The notes under the pieces: model-generated
The model's database searches: none
What the model saw: only the letters and a program-made list of their open reading frames with translations
What the model was told of the DNA's origin: nothing
Position numbers and translations under genes: made by a program
NCBI GenBank assembly: GCA_024636955.1
Contig: JAGXGB010000018.1
Location: 1 to 64,000, forward strand
Direction: 5' to 3'
DNA: 64,000 bases
Source of the DNA: Bacteroidales bacterium
GTDB lineage: Bacteria > Bacteroidota > Bacteroidia > Bacteroidales > Lentimicrobiaceae
In this document: positions 20,501 through 29,736 of the stretch, one piece after another
Position numbering within the stretch: the first letter of the stretch is position 1
Layout: each line of letters opens with the position of its first letter

Positions 20501-21837
20501 TACACTTACCAACATGGGCATCTCCAAAATGGCAACAACTTTATAAGAAAGTGTTCGGTGATGATTTTCTTGAAAAACAACAGGATAAAGCCCTGTGGAA
20601 GAAGATTTATGATGTTCCTGATGAAGAAATATGGGAACTTAGGCAGTCACACAGGAGTGAACTGATGAAGAGTGTAAGGTCGAGACTGGGTTTTGACCTT
20701 AAAATGAGACAGGAAAACCCTAAAAATATCATCCGGACACTCGATCTTGTGAATGACAAAGCGCTCACTATTGGTTTTGCACGACGTTTTGCTACGTACA
20801 AAAGGGCGAACCTGTTATTTACCAACATTGAAAGACTTGAGAAACTTGTCAACAACGCGGAAAGACCAGTGCAGTTTATCTTCGCCGGTAAGGCACATCC
20901 GGCAGATAAGGCAGGTCAGGATTTGATAAAGCGCATTGTAGAAGTTTCACAAATGCGGCAGTTCTTCGGCAAGATCGTTTTTGTTGAAAACTATGATATG
21001 ACCCTCGCAAGCAAGCTGGTTCAGGGAGTTGACGTGTGGTTAAATACACCTACACGCCCTCTTGAAGCATCAGGAACATCAGGCGAAAAAGCTGTGATGA
21101 ACGGTGTTGTAAATTTCAGCGTACTCGACGGCTGGTGGGCAGAAGGTTATAAACCAGGGGCAGGATGGGCATTATCAGAAGAGAGATCGTATGATAACCA
21201 GCAATTCCAGGATGAATTGGATGCAGAGAACATCTACAACACCTTTGAAAACGAAATAGTCCCTGCCTTCTACGATAGGAACAAGAATGGAATACCTGAA
21301 AAGTGGGTAAGTCATATTAAGAAGACCATTGCTGAAATTGCGCCCGAGTTTACAATGAAGAGGATGATTGACGATTACTTCAGAAGATATTACAATATTC
21401 TGATTGAACGCTCTACCATCATGCTCGAGAATGACTATGAGAAAATCAGGCAACTGGCTTCATGGAAGCGCCGGGTACTCAGGCGTTGGGACAACATTGA
21501 GGTAGTTTCAGTAAGCATGCCCGACTCAACAGTTAAACCGCTGAGATTAGGCGAGAACTTTGTGGCTGAAATAGTGCTGAATGTAAATGAACTTTCGCCT
21601 GCTGATTTGGGCATGGAAGTCCTGTTCGGCCAAAAGGAAAATGATGAGGTAAAGCGAATTACATCCATTGAAGAAATGACCGTTGCAGGTGTTGATGGAA
21701 GCATAGTTACCTATTTCATTGAAATGAGAACAGAACAACCCGGTGTATACGACTTCGCCTTCAGGCTTTATCCTAAGCACCCATTGTTACCTCACAGGCA
21801 GGACTTTAACCTCATAAAATGGATATCTAAAGAGTAA
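17584..21837 (+). CDS. Fused GT3 glycogen synthase and GT35 alpha-glucan phosphorylase
   Basis: 1417 residues in one frame. Residues about 8-545 are a eukaryotic-like GT3 glycogen synthase (FETSWEICNKVGGIYTV, HFHEWMAGTGVLYL, TTHATALGR, and the E-x7-E pair in YYEPWGYTPLES). Residues about 580-670 resemble DUF3417 (RNLWWSWNPDATELF). Residues about 670-1300 are a short-type glucan phosphorylase with YFSMEYGL, FSGGLGILAGDYLKEASD, HCNEGHAAF, THTPVPAGHD, and the PLP lysine K1169 in GTSGEKAVMNG. Both synthesis from nucleotide-glucose and phosphorolysis to glucose-1-phosphate are therefore on one chain. Last gene of the glycogen operon. The linker is open without any stop, and the codon phase is continuous, so this is not an edge or assembly read-through. 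Confidence 0.93.
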   Translation: MSDNVIKADYIFETSWEICNKVGGIYTVISTKAPGIQEEFGDNYLLIGPDVWKETNSNPDFLEDKYLYRSWREHAEASGLHVKIGRWNIKSTPIVILVEFTQYFQIKDKIFARFWEKYQLDSISGQWDYIEPALFGYAAARVIENFYEFNISSRERIVAHFHEWMAGTGVLYLNDKIPQIGTVFTTHATALGRAVAGNHLPLYGDITTYPPESTARRFDIVSKHSLEHSAAFNSDAFTTVSEITAKEAAHFLGRPVDVITPNGFDDSFVPSDGEFHVRRDMARTKLMQVSSAMFNMEMPDDTLFIINSGRYEFRNKGIDLFIDALAKLNKNPDNQRQIVAFITVPANQSGVSKKLVERLNNTDYNSPVEGRFLTHGLYDAEHDSILNRAMMAGIANKANDKVKLIFVPSYLNGRDGIFNYDYYELLIGFDLSVFPSYYEPWGYTPLESLAFHIPTITTSLAGFGLWIKEKEKQPVPGAWVLERNETNSQEVIDQISSILLEYSKFNEQQVADARIKAFELSRIALWHELIIQYKLAYSIALTKADGREELYRDKRIPDVLMAFPVKRLQTPIWNKVLIKPGIPERFNGLKRLSRNLWWSWNPDATELFSMIDNKAWEAHNHNPMSMLESLTINQMHELEHNEVFTSKLDSIYEKFEVYMKKAHQKAKHQIAYFSMEYGLHDTIQIFSGGLGILAGDYLKEASDSNVNLIGVGLLYRYGYFRQTLSAHGDQVNTYNPQKFTHMPLKPVRSTSGDWLKITVALPGRNLYAKIWKLDVGRIPLYLLDCDIEDNTEADRFITHQLYGGDWDTRFKQELLLGVGGIRMLKALGISPDIYHCNEGHAAFIGIERLRILVSEKRFSFDQAVEIVRATQLFTTHTPVPAGHDAFTEDVLRAYIPHYAERLNIPWNTFMNLGRFIENRSDERFSMSVLAAKLSQEMNGVSLIHGRVSREMFNGMYEGFFPEELHIGHVTNGVHLPTWASPKWQQLYKKVFGDDFLEKQQDKALWKKIYDVPDEEIWELRQSHRSELMKSVRSRLGFDLKMRQENPKNIIRTLDLVNDKALTIGFARRFATYKRANLLFTNIERLEKLVNNAERPVQFIFAGKAHPADKAGQDLIKRIVEVSQMRQFFGKIVFVENYDMTLASKLVQGVDVWLNTPTRPLEASGTSGEKAVMNGVVNFSVLDGWWAEGYKPGAGWALSEERSYDNQQFQDELDAENIYNTFENEIVPAFYDRNKNGIPEKWVSHIKKTIAEIAPEFTMKRMIDDYFRRYYNILIERSTIMLENDYEKIRQLASWKRRVLRRWDNIEVVSVSMPDSTVKPLRLGENFVAEIVLNVNELSPADLGMEVLFGQKENDEVKRITSIEEMTVAGVDGSIVTYFIEMRTEQPGVYDFAFRLYPKHPLLPHRQDFNLIKWISKE

Positions 21838-21908
21838 TGTCCAAACAGTCGTCTATAACTCTGAAATAAAATAGAAAAGCCAAAAAATAACCAAACAACC
21901 AATATCAC

Positions 21909-22655
21909 ATGAAATTACTGGAAGGCAAAGTAGCACTGATAACAGGCGGTGCAAGAGGAATTGGAAGGGCAATAGCCGTAAAATTTGCAGAAGAAGGCGC
22001 GAATGTTGCATTCTCTGACTTAAAGTACGATGAACAGGCTGAAGCCCTTGAAAAAGAGCTTGAGGCATTTGGCATTTCTGCTAAAGGATATGCTTCTGAT
22101 GCCAGCTCATTTGAAGGCAGTGAAGAGCTGATTAATAGCGTTGTTCAACAATTTGGAAGAATAGATATCTTAGTGAATAATGCCGGCATTACCAGGGATA
22201 ATCTGTTAATGCGAATGACAGAAGCCGACTGGGATCTTGTTATTAAGGTTAACCTGAAATCTATTTTCAACATGACAAAGGCTGTGCAGAAAGTGATGCT
22301 AAAGCAGCGTTATGGCTCAATCATTAACATGAGCTCAGTGGTTGGTCTTGATGGCAATGCCGGTCAATCAAACTACAGCGCATCAAAGGCCGGATTGATT
22401 GGTTTTACAAAATCAATTGCAATGGAACTTGGTTCAAGGAATATCAGATGTAACGCAATTGCACCGGGTTATATTGAAACAGAAATGACGGCTAAGCTTT
22501 CAGATGAAGTTAGAAAAAGCTGGGCTGAACAAATACCCCTCAGAAGAGGTGGTAAACCTGAAGATGTTGCAAATGTATCAGTATTCCTCGCTTCGGAGCT
22601 ATCTTCCTATGTTACAGGACAGGTTATCAGCGTTTGCGGCGGAATGCATACTTAG
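21909..22655 (+). CDS. fabG: 3-oxoacyl-ACP reductase FabG
   Basis: 248 residues, a classical short-chain dehydrogenase. NADPH site GGARGIGRA near residue 14, NNAG, the catalytic Ser in NMSSVVG, YSASK with the Tyr/Lys pair, and PGYIETEM. FabG reduces 3-ketoacyl-ACP in fatty acid elongation in the cytoplasm. It follows the glycogen fusion gene by 71 bp and stands alone, away from other fab genes, so another NADPH-dependent SDR role is possible, but the close match to the FabG pattern (GITRDNLLMRM) supports the call. Confidence 0.92.
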   Translation: MKLLEGKVALITGGARGIGRAIAVKFAEEGANVAFSDLKYDEQAEALEKELEAFGISAKGYASDASSFEGSEELINSVVQQFGRIDILVNNAGITRDNLLMRMTEADWDLVIKVNLKSIFNMTKAVQKVMLKQRYGSIINMSSVVGLDGNAGQSNYSASKAGLIGFTKSIAMELGSRNIRCNAIAPGYIETEMTAKLSDEVRKSWAEQIPLRRGGKPEDVANVSVFLASELSSYVTGQVISVCGGMHT

Positions 22656-22791
22656 GTTCTGCGTAAGCAAATGCATAAATTTGATTTCGCAGAGTAAGCT
22701 GAAATGCATGAATTGATTTTATAAGACTGAATACATTAAATTTTTAGGGATAATACCTACAAAATCATTCATTTCTAAAATCATTATTATT

Positions 22792-23475
22792 ATGAAACAA
22801 TTAGCTTTATTATTATCGCTCCTGCTCTCAGTTTTATTACTGTCAGCGCAGGATTGCGAGTCATTCTTTCCTGTTGACAAGGGCACTTTTACTGAAATGA
22901 AGAATTATGATGCCAAAGGAAAATTAACCGGTACTGTAAGGCAAACCGTTACTGATGTTTCAACAGTAGCTGGTGAACTGGTGATAAAAGTCCAGAGTGA
23001 ACAACTTGATAAAAAGGATGAATCACTTGGTACACAGGATCTGGAAATGAGATGTAAGGACGGCGTTTTTTACATGGACATGAAGAATTTCTATAATCAG
23101 GCTGCTATGGGTAACACAGAGGGTGCAGAAATGACAATAGATGCTAAGGACCTGATGTTTCCGGCTAATATTAAACCTGGTGAGACATTGCCCGATGGTA
23201 GCATGACTATGTCATTTGCCTCAGGACCTATTCCTATGAATATGAGCATCAATATATTCAATCGTAAGGTTGAAGCAATTGAGAACATTACTACCCCTGC
23301 AGGCACCTTCGAGGCATACAAAATATCTTACGATATTGAAATGAAAGTACCCATAAAAATTACCAGTAAAGCTATACAGTGGTACGCTAAAAATGCTGGT
23401 GCTGTTAGAACTGAGAGCTATAATAAGGCAGGTAAATTAATGGGTTACTCTGAACTGACTACTTTAAGAAAATAA
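22792..23475 (+). CDS. Secreted TapB-like (DUF3108-related) protein
   Basis: 227 residues. The signal peptide MKQLALLLSLLLSVLLLSAQ is followed by a single beta-rich domain of about 200 residues. Patterns such as FPVDKGTFTEMKNYDAKGKLTGT, a central hydrophobic methionine-rich part, TPAGTFEAYKI and WYAKNAGAVRTESYNKAGKLMGYSEL match the DUF3108/TapB-like family, which forms a lipocalin-like barrel in the periplasm or outer membrane. Function is unknown. It is followed only 2 bases later by a VWA membrane protein gene, so the two are likely translated together. Confidence 0.75.
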   Translation: MKQLALLLSLLLSVLLLSAQDCESFFPVDKGTFTEMKNYDAKGKLTGTVRQTVTDVSTVAGELVIKVQSEQLDKKDESLGTQDLEMRCKDGVFYMDMKNFYNQAAMGNTEGAEMTIDAKDLMFPANIKPGETLPDGSMTMSFASGPIPMNMSINIFNRKVEAIENITTPAGTFEAYKISYDIEMKVPIKITSKAIQWYAKNAGAVRTESYNKAGKLMGYSELTTLRK

Positions 23476-23477
23476 TA

Positions 23478-25571
23478 TTGGACTTCAAGCTTTTAACCGG
23501 ATACCCCTGGTGGTTTATACTTTTCTGTATTGCTTTAGGACTGGGTGTAACTGTCCTGCTGTATTTCTTCAGGAACAGGAACGCTGAGTTCCCAAAAGGA
23601 GTAATTTGGTCACTTGCGGTCCTCAGGTTTGTTTCAGTTACATTACTTGCTTTCCTGCTGATCTCGCCTATGATAAGGACGGTAAAACGCACAACTGTGA
23701 AGCCTTCAATCATCATAGGAGTTGATAATTCATCTTCCATTGTAATGAATGAGGACTCAGCTTACTACCGTGATGAATTCCTTGAAGGGATCAGTAATCT
23801 GAAAGAAGAACTTGGTAACAATTATGAAGTTCACACCTACAACTTCGGTGAAAGCATATTGGTTGATGGTACACCTGATTACAAGGACCAATTGACTGAC
23901 ATGTCGTCGCTGTACAAGGAAGTCAGTACCCGGTATTTCAACAGGAATATCGGTGCTGTAATTGTCGCCAGTGATGGCATTTATAACAGTGGCTCCGATC
24001 CTTTGTATGAGGTAAGAAATACCAGGTTTCCCGTTTACACAATTAAATTGGGTGATACAACATCCCGCAAGGACATTAGGATACAGAAGGTTGTGCATAA
24101 TAAAACTGCCTTTAAAGGCAACCTTTTCCCAGTAGAAATCACTATTCAGGCAGTTGAAGTGCAGGGAGAGAAAGCTACTGTTGCCATAAATGATGGTGAT
24201 ACCCCTGTTTTCACTCAGGAAATTACCATCACTTCCTCAAACCAGATAATTGTTGTTCCTGCATTGCTGAATGCGAATGAAACCGGACTTAAACGACTCA
24301 GAATATCAGTTGATGAGCTGGAAGGGGAGGTGAACACAGGTAACAATACCCGCGAGATTTTCATCGAAGTGATGGAAAACAAGCTCAAGATTGCACTGAT
24401 ATCTGATGCGCCACATCCTGATGTTGCTGCATTGCAAAGGGTAATTGAAAACAGTAATAATTTTGAACTGGAGTTATACATGGCAAATGAATTTACCGGT
24501 AAGAATCCAGAGGCATTCAACCTTATCATTCTGAATCAATTGCCGTCAGTTAAAAATGCTTTCACTGCTCAAATGAACAACATAATCAAATCAAATACGC
24601 CGCTGATGTTGATTGTTGGAAGTCAGAGTAACGTACAGACCTTGAATTCATTTGACCTGGGACTTTCAATCACCAACTTTAAAGGGTCATATAGTGAGGC
24701 TTTACCATCAGTAAATCAATCGTTTTCACTGTTTCTTTACAATGAAGCCCAGAAAAGATTACTTGATGGAGTGCCACCTTTAGTCTCACCATTTGCAAGC
24801 TATAATATTGCCAACTCAGTACAGGTATTTGCCAGCCAGACTATTGGGCCTACTGTTACAGCGATGCCGCTCATGCTCTTTAATGAAAAACAGGGTAAGA
24901 GAATTAGTATAATAGCAGGTGAAGGCATTTGGCGGTGGAGGATATTTGACTATATGCAAAACATTACCCATAGTAACTTTGATGACCTCATTACCAAAAT
25001 GTTCCAATACCTTACAGCTCAAACCGATAAGAGCAGATTCAGAGTCAACTGGAATAACTTCTATGCTGAGAACGAGAACATTGAATTCGGCGCCCTACTG
25101 CTGAATGAGAGCTATGAACCGGTAACTGACCATGAAGTAACCCTGGAAATTACCGATGAAGACGGGCAGAAATTTGACTATGCATTTTCTGCAGGCAATC
25201 AACGATACAACATCAAAGTCGGAACATTCCCTCCGGGTGTCTATTCATTTGAAGCCAGGGCTAATTTCCCCGGTGAAATGATGCTCAAGAAAGGCAGCTT
25301 TGTAGTCACTGCAGTGAAAATGGAGGATATAAATCTCGTTGCCAATCATAAACTGCTCAACACCTTAGCATCAGAATCAGGTGGGAAGTCGTACTATCCC
25401 GACAACTTTAAGGCACTTGCAACTGACATCAAAGCAAGAGATGACGTAAAGTCAGTAACTTATACCAGAAGGAATTATATGGATCTGATTGATTATTATC
25501 CGTTAATGATCTTGCTATTTTTGCTTTTAGGAGCAGAATGGTTCCTACGTAAATATTCAGGCAGTTATTAA
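23478..25571 (+). CDS. Membrane protein with von Willebrand factor A domain
   Basis: 697 residues from a TTG at 23478, two bases after the upstream stop; no earlier in-frame start fits. Two N-terminal membrane helices (about 10-31 and 42-64) are followed by a VWA-like region with the MIDAS motif DNSSS (D83, S85, S87) and VIVASDGIYNSGSDP. Ig-like and Rossmann-like segments follow, and one C-terminal helix (YYPLMILLFLLLGAEWFL). This layout is typical of Bacteroidota COG4245-type/BatA-like membrane VWA proteins whose partners vary. Co-directional with the TapB-like gene. Metal-dependent binding in the periplasm is inferred; no partner AAA ATPase (MoxR) is present nearby. Confidence 0.8.
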   Translation: MDFKLLTGYPWWFILFCIALGLGVTVLLYFFRNRNAEFPKGVIWSLAVLRFVSVTLLAFLLISPMIRTVKRTTVKPSIIIGVDNSSSIVMNEDSAYYRDEFLEGISNLKEELGNNYEVHTYNFGESILVDGTPDYKDQLTDMSSLYKEVSTRYFNRNIGAVIVASDGIYNSGSDPLYEVRNTRFPVYTIKLGDTTSRKDIRIQKVVHNKTAFKGNLFPVEITIQAVEVQGEKATVAINDGDTPVFTQEITITSSNQIIVVPALLNANETGLKRLRISVDELEGEVNTGNNTREIFIEVMENKLKIALISDAPHPDVAALQRVIENSNNFELELYMANEFTGKNPEAFNLIILNQLPSVKNAFTAQMNNIIKSNTPLMLIVGSQSNVQTLNSFDLGLSITNFKGSYSEALPSVNQSFSLFLYNEAQKRLLDGVPPLVSPFASYNIANSVQVFASQTIGPTVTAMPLMLFNEKQGKRISIIAGEGIWRWRIFDYMQNITHSNFDDLITKMFQYLTAQTDKSRFRVNWNNFYAENENIEFGALLLNESYEPVTDHEVTLEITDEDGQKFDYAFSAGNQRYNIKVGTFPPGVYSFEARANFPGEMMLKKGSFVVTAVKMEDINLVANHKLLNTLASESGGKSYYPDNFKALATDIKARDDVKSVTYTRRNYMDLIDYYPLMILLFLLLGAEWFLRKYSGSY

Positions 25572-25643
25572 TTTGTGAATCAGCTGGTTTTAACTATTAA
25601 CTTAGAGGTTTTTATTAAACCTATTAATTGAGAGTTTTACGTA

Positions 25644-26408
25644 ATGATGTATTTCTACTTCTCCAAGCTCACAGGCTACATACTTAATCCCCTCGCGTGG
25701 ATCATAATAGTAATGATACTGGCCGTATTTACGCGTAAGCCCGGAAAGAGAAAGAAGCTTCTCATAGCGGCATTTTTGCTTTTGCTCATCTTTACTAATC
25801 CTTTCATTGGTGATGAAGCCATTAGAAGATGGGAAATGCCACTAACAAAAGCCCCCACAGAAACCTATGTTGCCGGAATAATACTGGGCGGCGACATTGC
25901 CTCATACGACAAAGCTAATGATAGAGTAGTTTTCCGCTCAGGGGCTGACAGGTTGATGCAGGCTATCGAGCTCTTCAAGAAAGGTGTTATCAAAAAGATC
26001 ATAATAAGCGGTGGACCGGGTCATATTGTTTACAAAGACAGGATGGAGGCTGATTATATCAGGGCTTATCTGGTTGGCATTGGCTTTGACGAATCAGATA
26101 TACTATACGAAAGCAGGTCGATGAACACCATTGAAAATGCAACATTTACCGCTCAACTGATGAAAGAAAACAATATTACCGGTACAGCTCTCCTCATAAC
26201 CTCAGCACTCCACATGAAAAGAGCACTCAGCACATTTAAGAAACAGGGTGTTGCAGTTGCTCCCTATGCTACCGACAAGATTACAGGTGAAAGACTTTAT
26301 AATTTCGATCACCTCTTTATTCCGTCAATCATCACCCTGAAGAACTGGAACCTCATTATTCACGAATGGATTGGCTATGGGGCTTACAAATTCATGGGTT
26401 ATAATTGA
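25644..26408 (+). CDS. YdcF/SanA/ElyC family protein (DUF218)
   Basis: 254 residues. Two N-terminal helices (about 9-28 and 36-52) anchor a DUF218 domain with GIILGGDIASYDKAND, SGADRLMQAIELFKKG, KIIISGG, E-x-x-S-x-N-T-x-E-N (YESRSMNTIENA) and a C-terminal TSALHMKRA segment. Family members such as ElyC and SanA affect the envelope or peptidoglycan precursors in other bacteria; exact activity unknown. It lies 72 bp after the VWA gene on the same strand, and the next gene upstream of PBP1 is on the opposite strand. Confidence 0.88.
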   Translation: MMYFYFSKLTGYILNPLAWIIIVMILAVFTRKPGKRKKLLIAAFLLLLIFTNPFIGDEAIRRWEMPLTKAPTETYVAGIILGGDIASYDKANDRVVFRSGADRLMQAIELFKKGVIKKIIISGGPGHIVYKDRMEADYIRAYLVGIGFDESDILYESRSMNTIENATFTAQLMKENNITGTALLITSALHMKRALSTFKKQGVAVAPYATDKITGERLYNFDHLFIPSIITLKNWNLIIHEWIGYGAYKFMGYN

Positions 26409-26422
26409 AATGGAGCGTTAGG

Positions 26423-26848
26423 TTACTTAGAACCCAGTCCTGATCTGAACAAATTACCAGTAAGGAAAGCAAGTGTTTCAACTGCATTTATTTGCCTCGC
26501 CAGATTATAATCCCTCGTGGCAGCCATGGTATTACCTGCTTTTTGATTGCATAATGCCCTGTATAGATAGGCATCGAGGTAATCGGCGTTAAGGTCAATG
26601 CAAACTGAGAAATCAACAATAGCACCGGCGTAATCCTTCATTAATAGTTTATTATATCCGCGGTGGAAATAGGCAGCATTATAAGTGCTATTGGCATTAA
26701 CGGCAAGATCGCAATAAGCAATTGCCTGTTTGTAGTTCTTTTGTTCAGTTGCTGAAATGGCAGCTTTCAGATAATCGGATGCACTCTGGCCAGATGCATA
26801 ACCTGATAAACTTATTGTTAAGAGAAGAAATAGCAACGTCTGTTTCAT
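26423..26848 (-). CDS. Exported tetratricopeptide repeat protein
   Basis: 141 residues. The signal peptide MKQTLLFLLLTISLSGYASG is followed by three TPR-type helix pairs (SDYLKAAISATEQKNYKQAIAYCDLAV, AAYFHRGYNKLLMKDYAGAIVDFSVCI, DAYLYRALCNQKAGNTMAATRDYNLA). TPR domains bind peptides; the partner is unknown. Convergent with ydcF and divergent from the penicillin-binding protein gene. Confidence 0.85.
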   Translation of the reverse strand: MKQTLLFLLLTISLSGYASGQSASDYLKAAISATEQKNYKQAIAYCDLAVNANSTYNAAYFHRGYNKLLMKDYAGAIVDFSVCIDLNADYLDAYLYRALCNQKAGNTMAATRDYNLARQINAVETLAFLTGNLFRSGLGSK

Positions 26849-27116
26849 GAAACGTTATTTAAAGCAAAGATAGTGATGAAATGAAGAAAATGCCTTTTAA
26901 ATGTTCAACAATCAGTTGCATTCAGGGTTTATAGTATTGATTATACATAATTGACGTACTAAAGCCGATAAAGTTACACACCTAATAAAGTTTCATAAAA
27001 TCAATGTAACTTGCCGCCTTTTCCGAATAATAAGTGTTTTTGCTTAAGTATTTGGTAGTCAATTATTAAAGAATTTTTCCATTTATCGAGTGTATATCCT
27101 GTAGTTTGCATAATCA

Positions 27117-29465
27117 TTGAAAAAGCTTAGATTGTTTCTTAAGAAGATATTATCGGTGCCTTCTTTTGCCCGTTCATGGTGGCAGAAAGCACTATTCAGG
27201 GCGGTGCAGTTGCTGATAATCTTTTTACTGCTTATTGTTGCTATTGACCTCAATTTTTTGGGACTATTCGGCGATTCCCCTGAAGTTAAGGACTTAAAAG
27301 AACCTGATATTAGCATTGCCTCTGAGTTGTATGCTGCTGATAGTTCACAAATAGGCAAGTACTATATCGAGAATCGCATCCCTATAACTTATACTGAACT
27401 CTCACCACTCATAATCAACACTTTGCTGGCTGCTGAGGACATCAGGTTTTATCAGCACAACGGTGTTGATGTACGGGCAACATTTGCAGCTATCTGGAGC
27501 ACGGCTAAGGGAGAACGACGCGGTGGAAGTACAATTACACAGCAATTGGTAAAAAACCTTTATAAAACCCGGCACAAGAATCAGAAGGGCCTGTTGGGCA
27601 ATGTTAAAGGATTAAATATTGCAATCGACAAGTCAAAGGAATGGATCAATGCTTTGAAACTGGAGTACTACTACTCCAAGGAGGAAATTCTCACCATGTA
27701 CCTGAACACTGTTGATTTTGGAAGCCACTCTTTTGGGATCAAGGCAGCTTCAAGAACTTTCTTTAATAAGTTGCCGGCTGAACTTCAGGCTGAAGAGGCA
27801 TCCCTCATTATTGGACTGTTGAAGGCGCCTACATATTACAGTCCGGTAGCAAATAAGGAAAACGCCTTACGGCGCAGGAACAGCATACTCTCACAAATGG
27901 GAAAGTATGGTTTTTTATCAGATCAGGAAGCTGATTCGCTCCAGAAACTGCCTATTAAACTAAAATTCAGGCAACCTGTTCCTGATGCAACAGATGCCAC
28001 CTATTTCAAGGACGCTGTTGCCAGAAGCCTTCAGGAGTGGAGCAAAGAATCCGGTTACGATATTTATACCGATGGATTAAAAATCTATACCACCATTGAT
28101 CCCCAATTACAGGCGTATGCTGAAGTCGCAGTTGAAAAGCATATGAAGAAGCTGCAACTTAGATTTTTTGAACACTGGGAAGGTCAAAACCCGTGGGTCG
28201 ACAGTAAGGGTAATGTAATTGAAGGTTTTATTGAGGAACTTGTTGCAGAGACTTCAGCATATAAATCGCTTAAAGCGAAGTTCGGCTATAACATTGATTC
28301 AATCGATCACTACCTGAATATCCCACATAAGATGTCGGTGTTTACATGGGAGGGAAAAAATGATACAGTAATGAGTACCATTGACTCCATCAAATATTAC
28401 CGCCATCTTTTGAACACAGGATTTGTAAGCATTGAACCTCAAACCGGCCATGTGAAAGCCTGGGTGGGCGGCATCAACTATAATTTCTTTCAATACGACC
28501 ATATTGCTCAGGCAAAACGCCAACCCGGCTCGTTGTTTAAAGCTTTTGTTTATGCTGCTGCCTTTGAGAGTGGACTTGGACCCTGTGACCGGAGAACCGA
28601 TCAGCCCGTAACAATCAACTACATTGAGAAAGGCAAGAATAAAAGCTGGTCGCCGCATAACTCCAACTGGGTGTTTACCTGGGATAATGTTTCACTTAAG
28701 AATGCTTTTGCCCGGTCAATTAATTCAGTGGCAGTGCAGTTAACAAAAGAAATAGGATGGGACAAGGTTATTGAACTTGCACATCGCATGGGCATAGGCT
28801 CTGAACTCATTGACGTTCCTTCAGTTAGTCTGGGATCAAGTGATGTAAATTTGCTTGAGCTGGCAAATGCTTACAGCGTTTTTGTTAACAAAGGCAAATT
28901 GAATAGTCCGGTTTTAGTCACTAAAATAACTGACCGCGAGGGTAATACATTATTTGAACATAAACCTGAAGGGAAACAGGTTATCAGTGAAGAAACTGCT
29001 TTTCTTATGACTGTAATGCTCAGGTCAGGACTCACAGAGTATGGTGGTACCACACAGGGACTTTGGGAATTTGATATATTCAAATACAACACCGAGTTTG
29101 GTGGTAAAACAGGCACCTCATCAAACTTTTCCGATGGTTGGTTTATTGGTGTAACACCTAAACTGGTATCGGGCGTTTGGGTAGGAGGGGAGCATCGAAA
29201 TATCAGGTTCAGGACTTCACAGCTTGGTGAAGGTCTGCGCACTGCCCTACCTGCTTATGGCTATTTTATGGAATTGGTGCTAAAGGACGAATCCCTGTTA
29301 CATTACAGGGGGAAATTCCCAAAGCCTGAAATAAAGATTTCAAAGCCATATTCATGTGTTTCACCGGTTTACAAAAGAGATACCACATCAGTTGACGATA
29401 TTGATATGGGTGATCCTCTGGTAATTGAACCAATCACAGAAATAGATTTATTAGAGATTAGGTAG
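27117..29465 (+). CDS. Class A penicillin-binding protein (PBP1a-like)
   Basis: 782 residues from a TTG at 27117; a stop lies two codons upstream in frame and no ATG starts nearby. One membrane helix (about 29-46) precedes a GT51 glycosyltransferase domain with AAEDIRFYQHNGVD (Glu107) and GGSTITQQLVKN. The transpeptidase domain carries SxxK (S472-K475 in PGSLFKAF), SxN in ARSINSVA, and KTG at 664 (GGKTGTSSNFSDGWFIG). It polymerises and cross-links peptidoglycan in the periplasm. The 268-bp upstream spacer has no gene; a dyad (AAGTTACA near 26972, TGTAACTT about 33 bases later) could be regulatory. Confidence 0.95.
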   Translation: MKKLRLFLKKILSVPSFARSWWQKALFRAVQLLIIFLLLIVAIDLNFLGLFGDSPEVKDLKEPDISIASELYAADSSQIGKYYIENRIPITYTELSPLIINTLLAAEDIRFYQHNGVDVRATFAAIWSTAKGERRGGSTITQQLVKNLYKTRHKNQKGLLGNVKGLNIAIDKSKEWINALKLEYYYSKEEILTMYLNTVDFGSHSFGIKAASRTFFNKLPAELQAEEASLIIGLLKAPTYYSPVANKENALRRRNSILSQMGKYGFLSDQEADSLQKLPIKLKFRQPVPDATDATYFKDAVARSLQEWSKESGYDIYTDGLKIYTTIDPQLQAYAEVAVEKHMKKLQLRFFEHWEGQNPWVDSKGNVIEGFIEELVAETSAYKSLKAKFGYNIDSIDHYLNIPHKMSVFTWEGKNDTVMSTIDSIKYYRHLLNTGFVSIEPQTGHVKAWVGGINYNFFQYDHIAQAKRQPGSLFKAFVYAAAFESGLGPCDRRTDQPVTINYIEKGKNKSWSPHNSNWVFTWDNVSLKNAFARSINSVAVQLTKEIGWDKVIELAHRMGIGSELIDVPSVSLGSSDVNLLELANAYSVFVNKGKLNSPVLVTKITDREGNTLFEHKPEGKQVISEETAFLMTVMLRSGLTEYGGTTQGLWEFDIFKYNTEFGGKTGTSSNFSDGWFIGVTPKLVSGVWVGGEHRNIRFRTSQLGEGLRTALPAYGYFMELVLKDESLLHYRGKFPKPEIKISKPYSCVSPVYKRDTTSVDDIDMGDPLVIEPITEIDLLEIR

Positions 29466-29736
29466 TATCTATGTTCTTAATAGTAGTTTTAATTTGATTA
29501 GTAGTTATTAAGTTCTTAATAGTTAAATCTTTTAGTCGTAGTTTGTAATTTTGACAATTAATGTTTTTTAATTCCTATGTAAAAAATGAGGCTTGTTTTT
29601 AAACTTTCTTTCCCTCAAAATGTTTTGAAGGCTAGAGCACAGGAATGGTCTCATAATTCTCGAATAATTTTAGTAAAGAGTTTATGACAAAGCAGTAAAA
29701 TGCCTGTTGATCTAATAATAATTTAAACAGATATCA

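Noticed and set aside
12588-21837. Polysaccharide utilisation locus
   Set aside because: No SusC/SusD pair or secreted hydrolase; the enzymes lack signal peptides and fit intracellular glycogen.
17584-21837. Fusion caused by a missed stop or assembly error
   Set aside because: One uninterrupted frame passes through a sensible linker and both domains are complete.
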